Source: JBFJVZ01 sp041623895
GTDB taxonomy: Bacteria > Planctomycetota > Planctomycetia > Pirellulales > Pirellulaceae
Length of the DNA stretch: 26,788 bases
Direction: 5' to 3'
Assembly (NCBI GenBank): GCA_041623895.1
Contig: JBFJVZ010000047.1
Span: 1-26,788, forward strand
The position numbers and the translations under genes were made by a program. The notes under the pieces were generated by a model that was given only the letters and a program-made list of their open reading frames with translations, had not been told where the DNA came from and did no database searches. Below are positions 1 through 8,399 of this stretch, piece after piece; position 1 is the first letter of the stretch, and each line of letters opens with the position of its first letter.

Positions 1-36
1 CCGCAAACGAACGCGTAACAAAACGTTCGTTTGCGG
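1..36. repeat. Perfect 13-bp inverted repeat at window edge
   Basis: Bases 1-13 are the exact reverse complement of bases 24-36, separated by a 10-nt spacer. The hairpin lies about 50 bp past the stop of the decayed DUF1501 gene on the minus strand. It could be a terminator stem for minus-strand transcription or one copy of a dispersed palindromic repeat. No T-tract follows it inside the window, and the repeat may extend past base 1, so its full extent is unknown. Confidence 0.6.
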
Positions 37-86
37 AGCAAACGACGACGATGGAATCCGTGGACGGCACACCGTGCCTGCCACTT

Positions 87-775
87 TTACCCAATCAATT
101 CGTGGACCACATGGCCATGCACATTGGTCAAACGTCGCTGGATTCCGTTGTGGTAATACGTCAGTCGCTGGTGATCGACTCTCAGCAAATGCAGCACGCT
201 GGCGTGGAAGTCGGGCCAGCTGAGACGCTTTTCCACGGCCTGCCAGCCGACTTCGTCAGTCATCCCGTACGATCGGCCGCCGGGCATCGCGGCGCCGGCC
301 ATCCAGATGGAGAAGCCTTTCTCGTTATGGTCTCGGCCGGTGCCAATCTTGTCCGCTGCTGATTCGGTAAACGGAGTGCGACCGAATTCGGAGGTAAACA
401 GCACCAGCGTGTCATCCAACAGACCGCGGCCGCGCAAATCACGAAGCAGTGCAGCCAGCGGCTTGTCGATTCGCACAGCCTCGCGTCCGTGCTTCCGCTG
501 CATGTTCTCGTGACCATCCCAATTGATGCGTTCAGTAATTCGCGACTGGCGATTTCTTGAGGCTGTGGAATCTGGCGAGCCGGGACAAGATCGTCGACGG
601 CGGTTCCTTGGCTGCGCATGATCACGCCTTGATGCCGCGCCGGCAAGAAACCGTTGCTCCAATTGATCGAGTCGCCCGCGGGCAAGCCTCGCGCGTCAGG
701 GATCACAATGTAAGACGGCAAGTCGTCAGTCTCGGCACCGAGTCCATAGGACATCCAGGCGCCAAACGCGGAGAA
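87..775 (-). pseudogene. DUF1501 family protein, broken remnant
   Basis: DUF1501 proteins are secreted sulfatase-fold proteins common in planctomycetes, usually about 450 residues and often paired with PSD1 cytochrome genes. Only two homologous blocks survive here, in different frames. From about 775 down to 530 one frame reads GAWMSYGLGAE, then NGFLPARHQGV and VPARQI, typical of the family's middle section. From about 530 down to 87 another frame gives the C-terminal block: NWDGHEN, DKPLAALLRDLRGRGLLDD, FTSEFGRTPF, GRDHNEKGFS, and an end close to LTNVHGHVVHELIG. The N-terminal third is missing. At the junction about 100 or more residues that normally separate the blocks are also missing, so this looks like an out-of-frame deletion rather than a sequencing slip. 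The frame upstream of 775 (possible ATG at 850) does not resemble DUF1501. A residual open frame cannot be excluded, but a functional protein is unlikely. Confidence 0.8.
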
Positions 776-886
776 GCCGTCCGACACAACGGCGATCGCG
801 CCAAGCAGCGGCAAACCGAGTGCCACGAAAACGCGCAACTTTTCAGACATGCGATCATTCTGGCTGGCAGACATGCCCACCGCAAG

Positions 887-3800
887 TTAGTCCTGCTCGG
901 ATGTCTCCAAATCGTAAACGTCTTCGATTTCCTGGATCCTTGCCGTGGCAGTTAATACGTCCTGTTCGGCGCCGGTCCAGCCATGTTTGCGGCCAACTTC
1001 ACCGCGCGCCAGCAAAGTCTTGGCATGGTCGTATTGAGCCTGATAGGCTTCGGCGACTTTCAGGCTTTCAGCAAAGCAACGTCGCGCCTGATCAGGTTTG
1101 TCTTCCAAAGCGGCGATCAGACCTTGCTCTCGCAGCGCATGAGGGCGGCAGGCGCGATACTTTTTGGTGATCTTCAGTGCGCGTCGGACGGACTTCTTTG
1201 CTGCGGAGATCGTTCGTTGCCGAGCAGGTCCCGGCGGTTCGCGTTCCGCGGCAATCCGCAATGCCGTGGCTTTCCAGGTTGCCGCACTAAACAGACAGAC
1301 GTTGCGGAGACCCAAAGCCTTTGCCTGGTCCAGACTCTGCTGCAGAACGCGAGCGGCCTCGCGAGGTTGGTCTTCGCACAGTAACAACTCCAAGCCACGT
1401 GCCAAGACGGCCGCGGCGATCGTCAGCGGATCGTCGCGCTGACGTTCAAGCTCGGTTTGAATGGCCCCGGCGGGAATGGTCTTGGGGGCGTTGGGGATCC
1501 AGAACAGAAGCGAGATACAAACTGCCGAATAATCACGCGTCTCGACCCCAATCTCGTATGCCTTTTTTGCTTCACGATAAGCAGATTTCAAGTCACCCAA
1601 ATGGTACATCGGTACGGTGGCGATCATCCGTGCCATGTTCGCCTCCCAAACGTCACCAGCCTGTTCCAGCAGATCAACGGCCTCTTTTCCGGTTGTCACG
1701 CCTTCGCTGAACCGGGCCAAGACGATCAGCGCGAAGGTGTGATAACTGCGTGCCTTTCCCTGACCCCACAGATCACCATTGGCAACCGAGATCTCGTATG
1801 CTTTTTGCGCATACGCCATCCCCCGCTCGGCCATCGGAATGCCGGTCATGGTGACGCCATGGAAGGCGTACGTCTTGCCCAATTCCTGCGATGGCGGATA
1901 CCGTTCGGCCAAATTCATTTGCCTGAGATGTGACCAAAGGACAAAGTACATGCCGCGCGTGAACCAATAGCTGAGCGTCAATTGGTCGTATACACGGGCC
2001 CGGAACAGGTCAAGCCGACCGCGGTTGGACTGAGCGTCGCGTTTGCCGACAAATAAAGCAGGAAACCAGGTGTGCAAGACCTGAACCAGGGCTTCTTTGC
2101 AGGCCCGCGGTACGACCGTGACTGTCGACGGCGGTCGTTCGCCCAGTGCCTTGATTGCTTTCTCGAAATAGTCGCGGGCATCACCCATGTCGCCTTTCTT
2201 CAGCGCGGCAACGCCCAATTTATAATCGATTCGCGCCAGCACCTGACTCTCATCGACAAGTGGCCTGGTGGCTTCGTATTGCTGATTGGCGGCGTCGTAC
2301 TTACCGCGCTGGACGAGCACGTCACCAAGTCCTTCGAGCACGCGGAAACGCAACGTATGTGAGGCCGCGGCGGCACCTCGCAGCGCAATGCGATATTGTT
2401 GTTCAGCAACCTCGAACGCGTTTTGCTTTCGCGATTGCTCAGCCGCCAGCAAGGAGTAGGGAAACGCCCGCGCGTGCTGTCCGGCAGCATCAAAGAAAAA
2501 CGCCATGTCGAAGACACGCTGCCATTGACTGTGTGGCAGGTCATAAGCTTCATCCGGTTCGGCGTATGCAGGTGTGTTGTTCAGATAAGATTGCACGTCT
2601 GCAATGCCAATTCCGCTGACGGTCTCAATCGTCTCGGCCAATCGTAAGTTGTGATCTTTACAAGTCGCTGCATCCAAGTGAGCGATCACCGATTCGCGGA
2701 TTCGATCGTGATACGTCTCGACCAGCATGCCATCACCCAGCTTGGGCTCGGAGACGCGGACCATTTGGCTGGCTCGCAGCTGGGCCATCAAGCTTTGCCC
2801 CCTGGCGGTGGCATCCAGAGCTTGAAAAACTTCGGTGACCGCGATCGGCCGGCTGGCGATGGCGATCAACTGCAGCATTCGAATCGCTTCTTGACCGAGA
2901 CGAGTGACGCGTGACCAAATGACTTCATCCAGATTCAGTCTGCGATCGGCAATACTTGGGTCTTCCTGAACGTGCTGGACCAGTTCCCAAACGAAAAACG
3001 GCCAGCCCGCCGATTCTTGGGCGATCTTTGTGGCGAACTCGCGGCTGGTCGCATCGTCGCGGCCCAACAGCAACAGCGCCAATTGCGTCGACTCCTGAAG
3101 CGACAAAGCCTCAACGGGCAACTCCTCCCGATGCGGGGGATTCTGGCTTGTTGAATAAGCCTCTTGCACGGCCCGCAAGCACGAACTGCTTTCAATATCT
3201 TCGCTTCGATACGAGACCAACAGCAGGATCCGTGGCGCATCGGGCGGGCGGACGAGATCGGCCAGCAGCCCCGCGCTGTCCACGTCTCCCCATTGCAGAT
3301 CATCGACGTACAAGACAAGCGGCGCCCGAATCGCGAGTCGCTGAAATAATTCGCGAAGCGCATTCATCGCCCGTTGGCGGAGCTCCTGCTGATCGGCATT
3401 GTCAATCGACGGATAGCTGGCACCCGGGACTTCGGGGACCCCGCCCAGTACGGGGAACACGCGGGTCAACGCCATGCGGTCGCGGGGCATCACCGTGTGC
3501 ACCGTTTCTTCCGGCAGCGTCTGCAGGTACAAACCGAGTGAATCGATCAGGCTGTCCAAAGCCTTAAAAGGCACGGACTCTTGTTCATAGCAGCGGCCCT
3601 CCAGCACGACCGCTTGCTCGGCCTGTTTGATTTCATTCAGAAAGCTGCGGACCAGAACGCTCTTGCCCATCCCCGATTTTCCGTGAACAAAGATGCTGCG
3701 TGTGCCGCCGGCAACAACCTGCTGGAATGATTCACGCAACTTGCCCAGCTGCCGATCGCGGCCAACAAGGGAAAAATGCAAAGCCGTTTCGGCAGTGGAC

Positions 3801-4939
3801 GAAGTGCTGCCGGTTGTCACCAGTGTTTCGCCACCCACGCAATGGAGCAGGTCGGCCAGTGTCGGCCGACTGCCGGGGTCCGGATTCAGCAGTGCGATGC
3901 ACAGATCATTCAAGTGTTTTGGAGTATCCGAAGTCAGTGCGGTCGGTTGCAGCGGTGTTTCCGTTTGTTTGCGGTTCATCACCTCTGTTCTGCCACCGCT
4001 AAACGGCAATCGTCCCGTCAGTGCTTCGTAGAGCATGACGCCGACCGAGTACAAATCACTGGCCGCTGTCAGTGGCTTGCCGGCCGCTTGTTCGGGAGAC
4101 ATGTACAGCGGAGTTCCCCGTATGATGTGTTGTTTGGCAGCTCCACTGACTTCCAGATGAGAAACTAATCCAAAGTCCAGCAGGACGAGTCTTCGCTCAG
4201 CGGTGACGAACACGTTAGACGGCTTGATGTCGCTGTGCAGCATACCCGCGTCGTGCAATGCGCTTAGCCCCATGGCTAGTTGATGGATCGCCTCCTTAAG
4301 TCGCTTGATTCGATTCACCGTCAAACGCGGACTGACGGCTGCTTCGGCGAGATTGGCTGAATCGCGATTCAGTTGCAGGCCGGAGAATTCTGACCAAAAG
4401 AATTCCAGAAAATCGACTCCCTCCAGCAACTCCATGGTGAAGCACCAGGTTTGGCCGTCAGAGAGCAATTCATACAACGATGCCAGGTTTGGGTGCGCGA
4501 TATCGGCTAGTGCACGGAATTCTTGTTTGAAGGCATGCAATCCTTCGGGGCTCATCCGCTGCAACGTTTTCAAAGCGACGTCGCGATTGTGTATTTGATC
4601 GTGCGCCAAATACACCAGGCCCATGCCCCCGCGGCCTAGTTCGCGGACAATTTGATAGCCCGACAAGGAGAGCGGCGGCTGTACCTCTCTGTCCCGGCGC
4701 TCAGCGATCGTTTGTCCGTCGAATCGGGAAGTAAAATCGGTTCGATTCGCGTCAGCGGAAATGGCGGCGTTGGGATCAGCCGATTCGATCGTTGGATCAA
4801 GCGATCCTTGTTTTTTTGTATTCGCCCCCGAGACCACTCGCGGTACCGAGCCGCACAACGGGCAACACAGATTTGTTGCCAGCACGCCTTCGCCGGAAGT
4901 AATCAGTTCACGATGATGACGGCAAAATAGGTGGGGCAT
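887..4939 (-). CDS. Zinc-ribbon / Ser-Thr protein kinase / AAA ATPase / TPR protein
   Basis: A 1350-residue soluble signalling protein. Residues 1-30 hold a possible zinc ribbon (C6, H8/H9, C26, C29). A Hanks-type kinase follows at about 95-370: glycine loop GRGGMG, ATP lysine K124, catalytic loop HSDIKPSN at 235-242, DFG at 255-257, and GTPLYMSPEQ in the activation segment. The usual HRD is HSD, which places it outside the RD kinase class. An AAA_16-type NTPase begins near 392 with Walker A GKSGMGKS (420-427) and Walker B LVLYVDDLQW (541-550). The remaining roughly 500 residues are helical and TPR-like. The plan matches large bacterial kinase/ATPase/TPR proteins that integrate signals, as in the wider STAND-like group. 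ATG 4939 is chosen over TTG 4972 because the zinc-ribbon cysteines follow directly. The neighbouring upstream gene is also a kinase, 125 bp away on the same strand. Substrates are unknown. Confidence 0.93.
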   Translation of the reverse strand: MPHLFCRHHRELITSGEGVLATNLCCPLCGSVPRVVSGANTKKQGSLDPTIESADPNAAISADANRTDFTSRFDGQTIAERRDREVQPPLSLSGYQIVRELGRGGMGLVYLAHDQIHNRDVALKTLQRMSPEGLHAFKQEFRALADIAHPNLASLYELLSDGQTWCFTMELLEGVDFLEFFWSEFSGLQLNRDSANLAEAAVSPRLTVNRIKRLKEAIHQLAMGLSALHDAGMLHSDIKPSNVFVTAERRLVLLDFGLVSHLEVSGAAKQHIIRGTPLYMSPEQAAGKPLTAASDLYSVGVMLYEALTGRLPFSGGRTEVMNRKQTETPLQPTALTSDTPKHLNDLCIALLNPDPGSRPTLADLLHCVGGETLVTTGSTSSTAETALHFSLVGRDRQLGKLRESFQQVVAGGTRSIFVHGKSGMGKSVLVRSFLNEIKQAEQAVVLEGRCYEQESVPFKALDSLIDSLGLYLQTLPEETVHTVMPRDRMALTRVFPVLGGVPEVPGASYPSIDNADQQELRQRAMNALRELFQRLAIRAPLVLYVDDLQWGDVDSAGLLADLVRPPDAPRILLLVSYRSEDIESSSCLRAVQEAYSTSQNPPHREELPVEALSLQESTQLALLLLGRDDATSREFATKIAQESAGWPFFVWELVQHVQEDPSIADRRLNLDEVIWSRVTRLGQEAIRMLQLIAIASRPIAVTEVFQALDATARGQSLMAQLRASQMVRVSEPKLGDGMLVETYHDRIRESVIAHLDAATCKDHNLRLAETIETVSGIGIADVQSYLNNTPAYAEPDEAYDLPHSQWQRVFDMAFFFDAAGQHARAFPYSLLAAEQSRKQNAFEVAEQQYRIALRGAAAASHTLRFRVLEGLGDVLVQRGKYDAANQQYEATRPLVDESQVLARIDYKLGVAALKKGDMGDARDYFEKAIKALGERPPSTVTVVPRACKEALVQVLHTWFPALFVGKRDAQSNRGRLDLFRARVYDQLTLSYWFTRGMYFVLWSHLRQMNLAERYPPSQELGKTYAFHGVTMTGIPMAERGMAYAQKAYEISVANGDLWGQGKARSYHTFALIVLARFSEGVTTGKEAVDLLEQAGDVWEANMARMIATVPMYHLGDLKSAYREAKKAYEIGVETRDYSAVCISLLFWIPNAPKTIPAGAIQTELERQRDDPLTIAAAVLARGLELLLCEDQPREAARVLQQSLDQAKALGLRNVCLFSAATWKATALRIAAEREPPGPARQRTISAAKKSVRRALKITKKYRACRPHALREQGLIAALEDKPDQARRCFAESLKVAEAYQAQYDHAKTLLARGEVGRKHGWTGAEQDVLTATARIQEIEDVYDLETSEQD

Positions 4940-5064
4940 GATGCAGGCGGTTTCTCGCTGTGAAGACGCCAACCATTATGCCCCATCTGGTTGATGGATG
5001 GCCAATCCGTTTATCTGAATGTCTCGATAATAGTGGGAGCTGGATTCTTTCTGTAGCGAGACCC

Positions 5065-6033
5065 TCAATCTGGGATTGCTCGGATCGCCTCGATCATATC
5101 GCGCATCGTCTGATAACGAGCGGAAGGGCTTTTGTTGATCGCCCGCATCACGACGTCGTCGGCCGCCTTGGAGATGCCGTTATCCGGTGATCGCTCACTT
5201 GGTGTGGGCGGCGTTTTGCGACGAATGTTATCAAACGTCTCGTCAATGTTCTGGCCGCGGAATGGTTCGCGAATTGCCAACACTTCGTACAAGCAAACGC
5301 CCACGCTGAAGATGTCACTGCGTTCATCAATGCCGCGGTTGCCTGAAACTTGTTCCGGCGACATGTACAGTGGTGTTCCCGGCCGTTGGCCACCACCGGT
5401 CAAGGTCTTCAGCTGCCTGGATTCGTCGGTGTCGGGCTTCAGCACCGATTGACGAATCGGAGCTTCGTCGTCGGTGTGTCCCCAAACCTTGGCGACGCCC
5501 CAATCCAGCAAGATGACTTCGCCAAAATTGCCGATCCAGATATTCTCGGGTTTCACATCGCGGTGAATGACACCGCGGGCGTGTGCGTAGGCTAGCGCCT
5601 GGCAGGCGTCCCCCAGTATCTCCAACCGCCGGGAAATCGGAAAAGCAGCGCTGGTGGCTTCGTCACCCGTGGCGATTCGCTTCAGGATCTCGAATAAATT
5701 CTCACCCGAAATCCGTTTCATGGTGAAGTAGACGCCTTCCTGATCGTCGTTGCCGATGTCGTAAACCGGCACCGTGTTGGGATGTTGGAGCTGTGCGGTG
5801 ACGCGGGCTTCGCGCAGCAATCGACGCCGTTCACGACGGTCGAAACGAGTCTCCGGCTGCAGACTTTTCAGGGCCACCGTGCGTCCGGTGACCGAGTCAA
5901 AGCAGGATCGCAGCATCGCGCTGGCCCCGCGAGCCATTTCGCGAAACCCGGTATAGCGAGCTAAACCGGAGGGGATCTCACTGGGAAGATCAGGGTCAGT
6001 GCTGGTCAGAATAATGGACGGTTCACGGTTCAT
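5065..6033 (-). CDS. Cytoplasmic Ser/Thr protein kinase, DWG type
   Basis: A 322-residue kinase made almost entirely of catalytic domain. Visible landmarks are ATP lysine K56 in TVALKSL, the catalytic loop HRDVKPEN (157-164), a metal-binding DWG (177-179) in place of DFG, GTPLYMSPEQ, and the helix-F region DIFSVGVCLYEVL. The glycine-rich loop is poor: ARGASAML stands where GxGxxG is expected. DWG kinases are frequent in planctomycetes, so this substitution alone does not suggest inactivity. There is no transmembrane segment or sensor domain. The start is ATG 6033. The longer open frame back to 6213 would begin inside the MITE-like palindrome and adds a low-complexity Arg-rich stretch, so it is rejected. 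It lies 125 bp upstream of the kinase/AAA/TPR gene in the same direction, so co-transcription and a kinase relay are plausible but inferred. Confidence 0.92.
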   Translation of the reverse strand: MNREPSIILTSTDPDLPSEIPSGLARYTGFREMARGASAMLRSCFDSVTGRTVALKSLQPETRFDRRERRRLLREARVTAQLQHPNTVPVYDIGNDDQEGVYFTMKRISGENLFEILKRIATGDEATSAAFPISRRLEILGDACQALAYAHARGVIHRDVKPENIWIGNFGEVILLDWGVAKVWGHTDDEAPIRQSVLKPDTDESRQLKTLTGGGQRPGTPLYMSPEQVSGNRGIDERSDIFSVGVCLYEVLAIREPFRGQNIDETFDNIRRKTPPTPSERSPDNGISKAADDVVMRAINKSPSARYQTMRDMIEAIRAIPD

Positions 6034-6336
6034 CGCAACAGTATAGCGCAGCGGCCGCTTGTCGTCGCTCCCGGCCGAAAGCCAACGCCATGAAGGAATT
6101 TGCGAAGCGGAATTCGGGACAATTCCCAGGGTCCTCGGCTGCGCGTATGTCCTCCGACTTGCGCTGCGGAAGTGAAAGCCACGGGCTTGGCCTAGTGCTT
6201 TGTCCAGATTCAATCTTAGGGTGGTGGTCGTAGCCGATGTCGCCAGACTTCGGGGTATCTTGGAACGAACCGAATTCTGGCGAATCCGGCTACCCTAAAG
6301 TCAAAAGTTGACAGAGCACTAGGACCTGATTCCGCG
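6034..6336. other. Intergenic region, no gene
   Basis: This 303-bp gap separates the small lipoprotein gene from the compact kinase gene. Nearly half of it is the 133-bp palindrome at 6191-6323. I see no credible coding sequence in the rest. The promoter of the kinase gene, if separate from that of the lipoprotein, would have to lie in 6034-6190, where no clear -35/-10 pair was recognised. Confidence 0.6.
6191..6323. mobile_element. MITE-like 133-bp palindromic element
   Basis: The ends are inverted repeats: CCTAGTGCTTTGTC at 6191-6204 and GACAGAGCACTAGG at 6310-6323, matching at 13 of 14 positions when one is reversed. The symmetry continues inward. AGGGT/ACCCT pairs with AGCCG/CGGCT, and TCGCCAGACTTCGG pairs with CCGAATTCTGGCGA at 13 of 14. 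The whole unit can fold into one long hairpin. It has no coding capacity and no transposase, and I saw no clear target-site duplication. It starts 14 bp past the lipoprotein stop codon, so it may also end transcription. A related terminus (TGACAGAACACTA) occurs at 23640-23652. A miniature inverted-repeat element mobilised in trans, or a REP-like unit, are both possible. Confidence 0.75.
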
Positions 6337-6945
6337 TTAGCGGCGGAGCCGTTGCATTCGCGAGGCTTGCTCGGCCGCCTCCCCAAAAAATCGCTTGAAC
6401 TCAGCAGCAGCCAGATCCCTGAGCTTCGGCGACAACACGTCGATGGCCAGCAAGTAACCATCGAATGCTTTGGAATGATCTCCTTGGCGGTACATTCGCC
6501 GCGCGTAGCGAACCAGCGTTTTTCCCTCCGCATCGGGATCGAGCACCTGATGCGGATTGATGCCCAGACGGGCTTCCTTTTGTCGCTCGCGAGCGAGGAA
6601 CTGCTGGGGCGTACCGCCAAGGATTTGCTGATCCATCTCGTTCAGGTCAATGATCGTGGCGTGGATACTTGCCCCGGAACTGCCCAGACCGGCGCCGATG
6701 CCGTGCCCAAGCCCGCGGCCGCGGCGCGTCGTTCCGCTGGCATAGCGTTTCACACCGCCCAAATACGCTCCACCGCTGTCGGGAACCACGACCGTGCCGC
6801 GGTAGGTAAAGAAGGAGAAAGATGGCAGTTGGACGGTCGTCGGCAGCGGTGACTGTGTTTGCAGCGGCGCCTGGGCTTGCAGCAGGTTGCAGCCAAGCAA
6901 AACCATCAAACCAGGCAAAGCGATTGCAAGACTTCGTGACAGCAT
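6337..6945 (-). CDS. Small putative lipoprotein, function unknown
   Basis: A 202-residue exported protein not assigned to a named family. The N-terminus (hydrophobic IALPGLMVLLGC) ends in a lipobox-like LLGC with Cys19, so lipid anchoring is likely. Signal peptidase I cleavage after the nearby QAQA is the alternative. The mature part has a Gln/Pro-rich start, a Gly-rich basic stretch (RRGRGLGHGIGAGLG), and a C-terminal helical part that resembles a single TPR-like unit (YRQGDHSKAFDGYLLAIDVL). ATG 6945 is preferred to GTG 6951 because a GGGGG run sits at a suitable distance upstream of the ATG. The gene lies only 36 bp after the msrA stop, so the two are probably one transcript. The MITE-like palindrome follows its stop codon. 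Confidence 0.75.
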   Translation of the reverse strand: MLSRSLAIALPGLMVLLGCNLLQAQAPLQTQSPLPTTVQLPSFSFFTYRGTVVVPDSGGAYLGGVKRYASGTTRRGRGLGHGIGAGLGSSGASIHATIIDLNEMDQQILGGTPQQFLARERQKEARLGINPHQVLDPDAEGKTLVRYARRMYRQGDHSKAFDGYLLAIDVLSPKLRDLAAAEFKRFFGEAAEQASRMQRLRR

Positions 6946-6981
6946 GATCACGCCCCCACGTCGTAGTTAGCGACGTCGTAA

Positions 6982-7650
6982 TTACTTGATTTCTTCTTCT
7001 TTCTTTAGTTTATCGCCCAGCACATTCTTGGCCTTGCGAACTTTCTTGGCCACCACCGCGCGACAATAGCCCTGGTTCGGGTTCAATCGAAAGTAATCTT
7101 GGTGGTATTCTTCGGCGGGATAGAATTCGGTCGCTGCCTCGAGCTTCGTGACGATCGGCCGACGGAACTCGCGCGATTCCTCCAGTTTCTTGATGTAGTT
7201 CTCAGCGATCTTTTTCTGTTCTTCGTCGTGATAAAAGATGCTGCTGCGGTACTGCGGACCTCTGTCGGCGCCTTGTTGATTCAAGGTCGTCGGGTCGTGA
7301 GTCTTGAAAAATAGCTCCAACAGTTCTTCGTAGGAGACGACTTCCGGGTTGTAGTAGATCTCGCAGGCCTCGGCGTGGCCGGTCAGCTTGTTGCAGACTT
7401 GTTCGTAGGTAGGATTCTTGACATGGCCGCCGATGTAGCCGGAGACCACATCGTTGACGCCTTTCATCCGTTCAAAAACGGCTTCGGTGCACCAAAAACA
7501 TCCGCCCGCCAATGTGGCCACTGCTTCGTTGTCCTTGTTCGACACTTGTTGATCTCCGGTGCTTGGGTCGGCGGCGTCTGAATAACACCCGGTCAGCAAT
7601 ATGGCGATTGCAAAGGTCGACCAAACGCCTCGATTGGCGGTCAAATTCAT
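6982..7650 (-). CDS. msrA: Peptide-methionine (S)-S-oxide reductase MsrA, lipid-anchored
   Basis: MsrA reduces the S-epimer of methionine sulfoxide in proteins back to methionine. The catalytic motif GGCFWCTEAVFE places the nucleophile at Cys51. Other family marks are GYIGGHVKNPTYEQVC, TGHAEACEIYYNP, FFKTHDPTTLNQQGADRGPQYRS and EYHQDYFRLNPNQGYC, the last containing a likely recycling cysteine. Unlike the cytoplasmic enzyme, it has an N-terminal hydrophobic segment ending in the lipobox LLTGC (Cys22), followed by a short polar linker, so it should act outside the inner membrane. ATG 7650 is used. An ATG at 7677 would put nine extra residues in front of the signal sequence. The C-terminus is Lys/Glu-rich. 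The lipoprotein gene follows closely. A role in repairing oxidised envelope proteins is inferred. Confidence 0.95.
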   Translation of the reverse strand: MNLTANRGVWSTFAIAILLTGCYSDAADPSTGDQQVSNKDNEAVATLAGGCFWCTEAVFERMKGVNDVVSGYIGGHVKNPTYEQVCNKLTGHAEACEIYYNPEVVSYEELLELFFKTHDPTTLNQQGADRGPQYRSSIFYHDEEQKKIAENYIKKLEESREFRRPIVTKLEAATEFYPAEEYHQDYFRLNPNQGYCRAVVAKKVRKAKNVLGDKLKKEEEIK

Positions 7651-7943
7651 TGTCCGAACTCGTCCAGTAGAAATCATCGCTTGTGGCCTCTGTTTTCCGT
7701 CGTCGACTTGTGCAATTGGGAGCTACTGATTCAATACCCATTTGGTAGATTCGCCAGCCCTCTATCATACGCTCTTGACCACCAGCGGGTGCAACGCCAC
7801 GACGACGGAGAATGGCGAATAATTGGCCAAATCCTGCCATATTTGGCGATCAAGACCGATGATTCGACGACGACAGTGACGGCCTTGGGCATGTTCACGA
7901 CCTGTTTGGAAACCGTACCGCCATAGCCATGGGAGTGAAGTGA
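7651..7943. promoter_or_regulatory. Divergent intergenic region
   Basis: This 293-bp stretch separates msrA (minus) from the membrane-protein gene (plus) and must hold promoters for both. A TATGAT on the minus strand near 7764-7770 is a possible -10 box for msrA, but no matching -35 was fixed. No hairpin of note or credible gene was found; an 81-codon frame inside it lacks family resemblance. Confidence 0.35.
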
Positions 7944-8399
7944 GTGTCTGAAAGCAAGCAGGAGCCGATGGGTGCTAGCGGTGCCTGGTGGCTACTGGTT
8001 TATTTGCGGCTGGTGGGGGGAATCACTCTGCTGGCCTTTGCCGCTGCGGTGATGCCGGAATCATCGATGATTGAAATTGCCGGCTGGCTGGGCATCGATC
8101 CGTTTCCCGTGGCCCCGTTGACGTTTTACCTGGCAAGAAACCTGGCAGTGCTGTACGGGTTTGTCGGTGTCGGCTTGCTGGTCATCGCATCGAATCTCGA
8201 TCGCTACCGGGAGTTGGTCGGCTATCTGGCAATCGGAACGATGCTATTTGGTGTTTGCCAACTGATCGTCAATGCCCAATCTGGACTTCCTTGGTGGTGG
8301 ACGTTGGGCGAAGGAGGCTCGACGATCTTTGGCGGTGCCCTGATGCGCTGGTTGTACAACCGGGCGTGGGCTGAGGGCTACCGTATAACAATGGATTGA
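7944..8399 (+). CDS. Four-helix integral membrane protein, unknown function
   Basis: A 151-residue hydrophobic protein with four probable membrane helices, near residues 15-38, 60-88, 92-112 and 120-142, and no recognised catalytic motif. The start is GTG 7944, preceded by GGGAG at 7931-7935, a well-placed ribosome-binding site. Its last 22 bases overlap the end of the convergent gene on the other strand. It resembles small conserved planctomycete membrane proteins in general character only, and I cannot name a family. Upstream, 7651-7943 separates it from the divergent msrA gene and should hold both promoters. Confidence 0.8.
   Translation: MSESKQEPMGASGAWWLLVYLRLVGGITLLAFAAAVMPESSMIEIAGWLGIDPFPVAPLTFYLARNLAVLYGFVGVGLLVIASNLDRYRELVGYLAIGTMLFGVCQLIVNAQSGLPWWWTLGEGGSTIFGGALMRWLYNRAWAEGYRITMD

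Noticed and set aside
260..850. DUF1501 remnant read as an intact 197-residue protein
   Set aside because: Family similarity stops at about 530 and continues in another frame, so the C-terminal part of this frame is out-of-frame sequence.
2956..3567. 203-codon plus-strand frame inside the kinase/AAA/TPR gene
   Set aside because: Antisense to the AAA domain with Walker motifs; Pro/Arg-rich composition typical of shadow frames.
5065..6213. Longer 382-codon version of the compact kinase
   Set aside because: The extra 60 residues would start inside the MITE-like palindrome, are Arg/Ser-rich and unlike a kinase leader; ATG 6033 is preferred.
7681..7926. 81-codon plus-strand frame in the msrA upstream region
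   Set aside because: No recognisable domain and no good ribosome-binding site; the region is better explained as divergent promoters.
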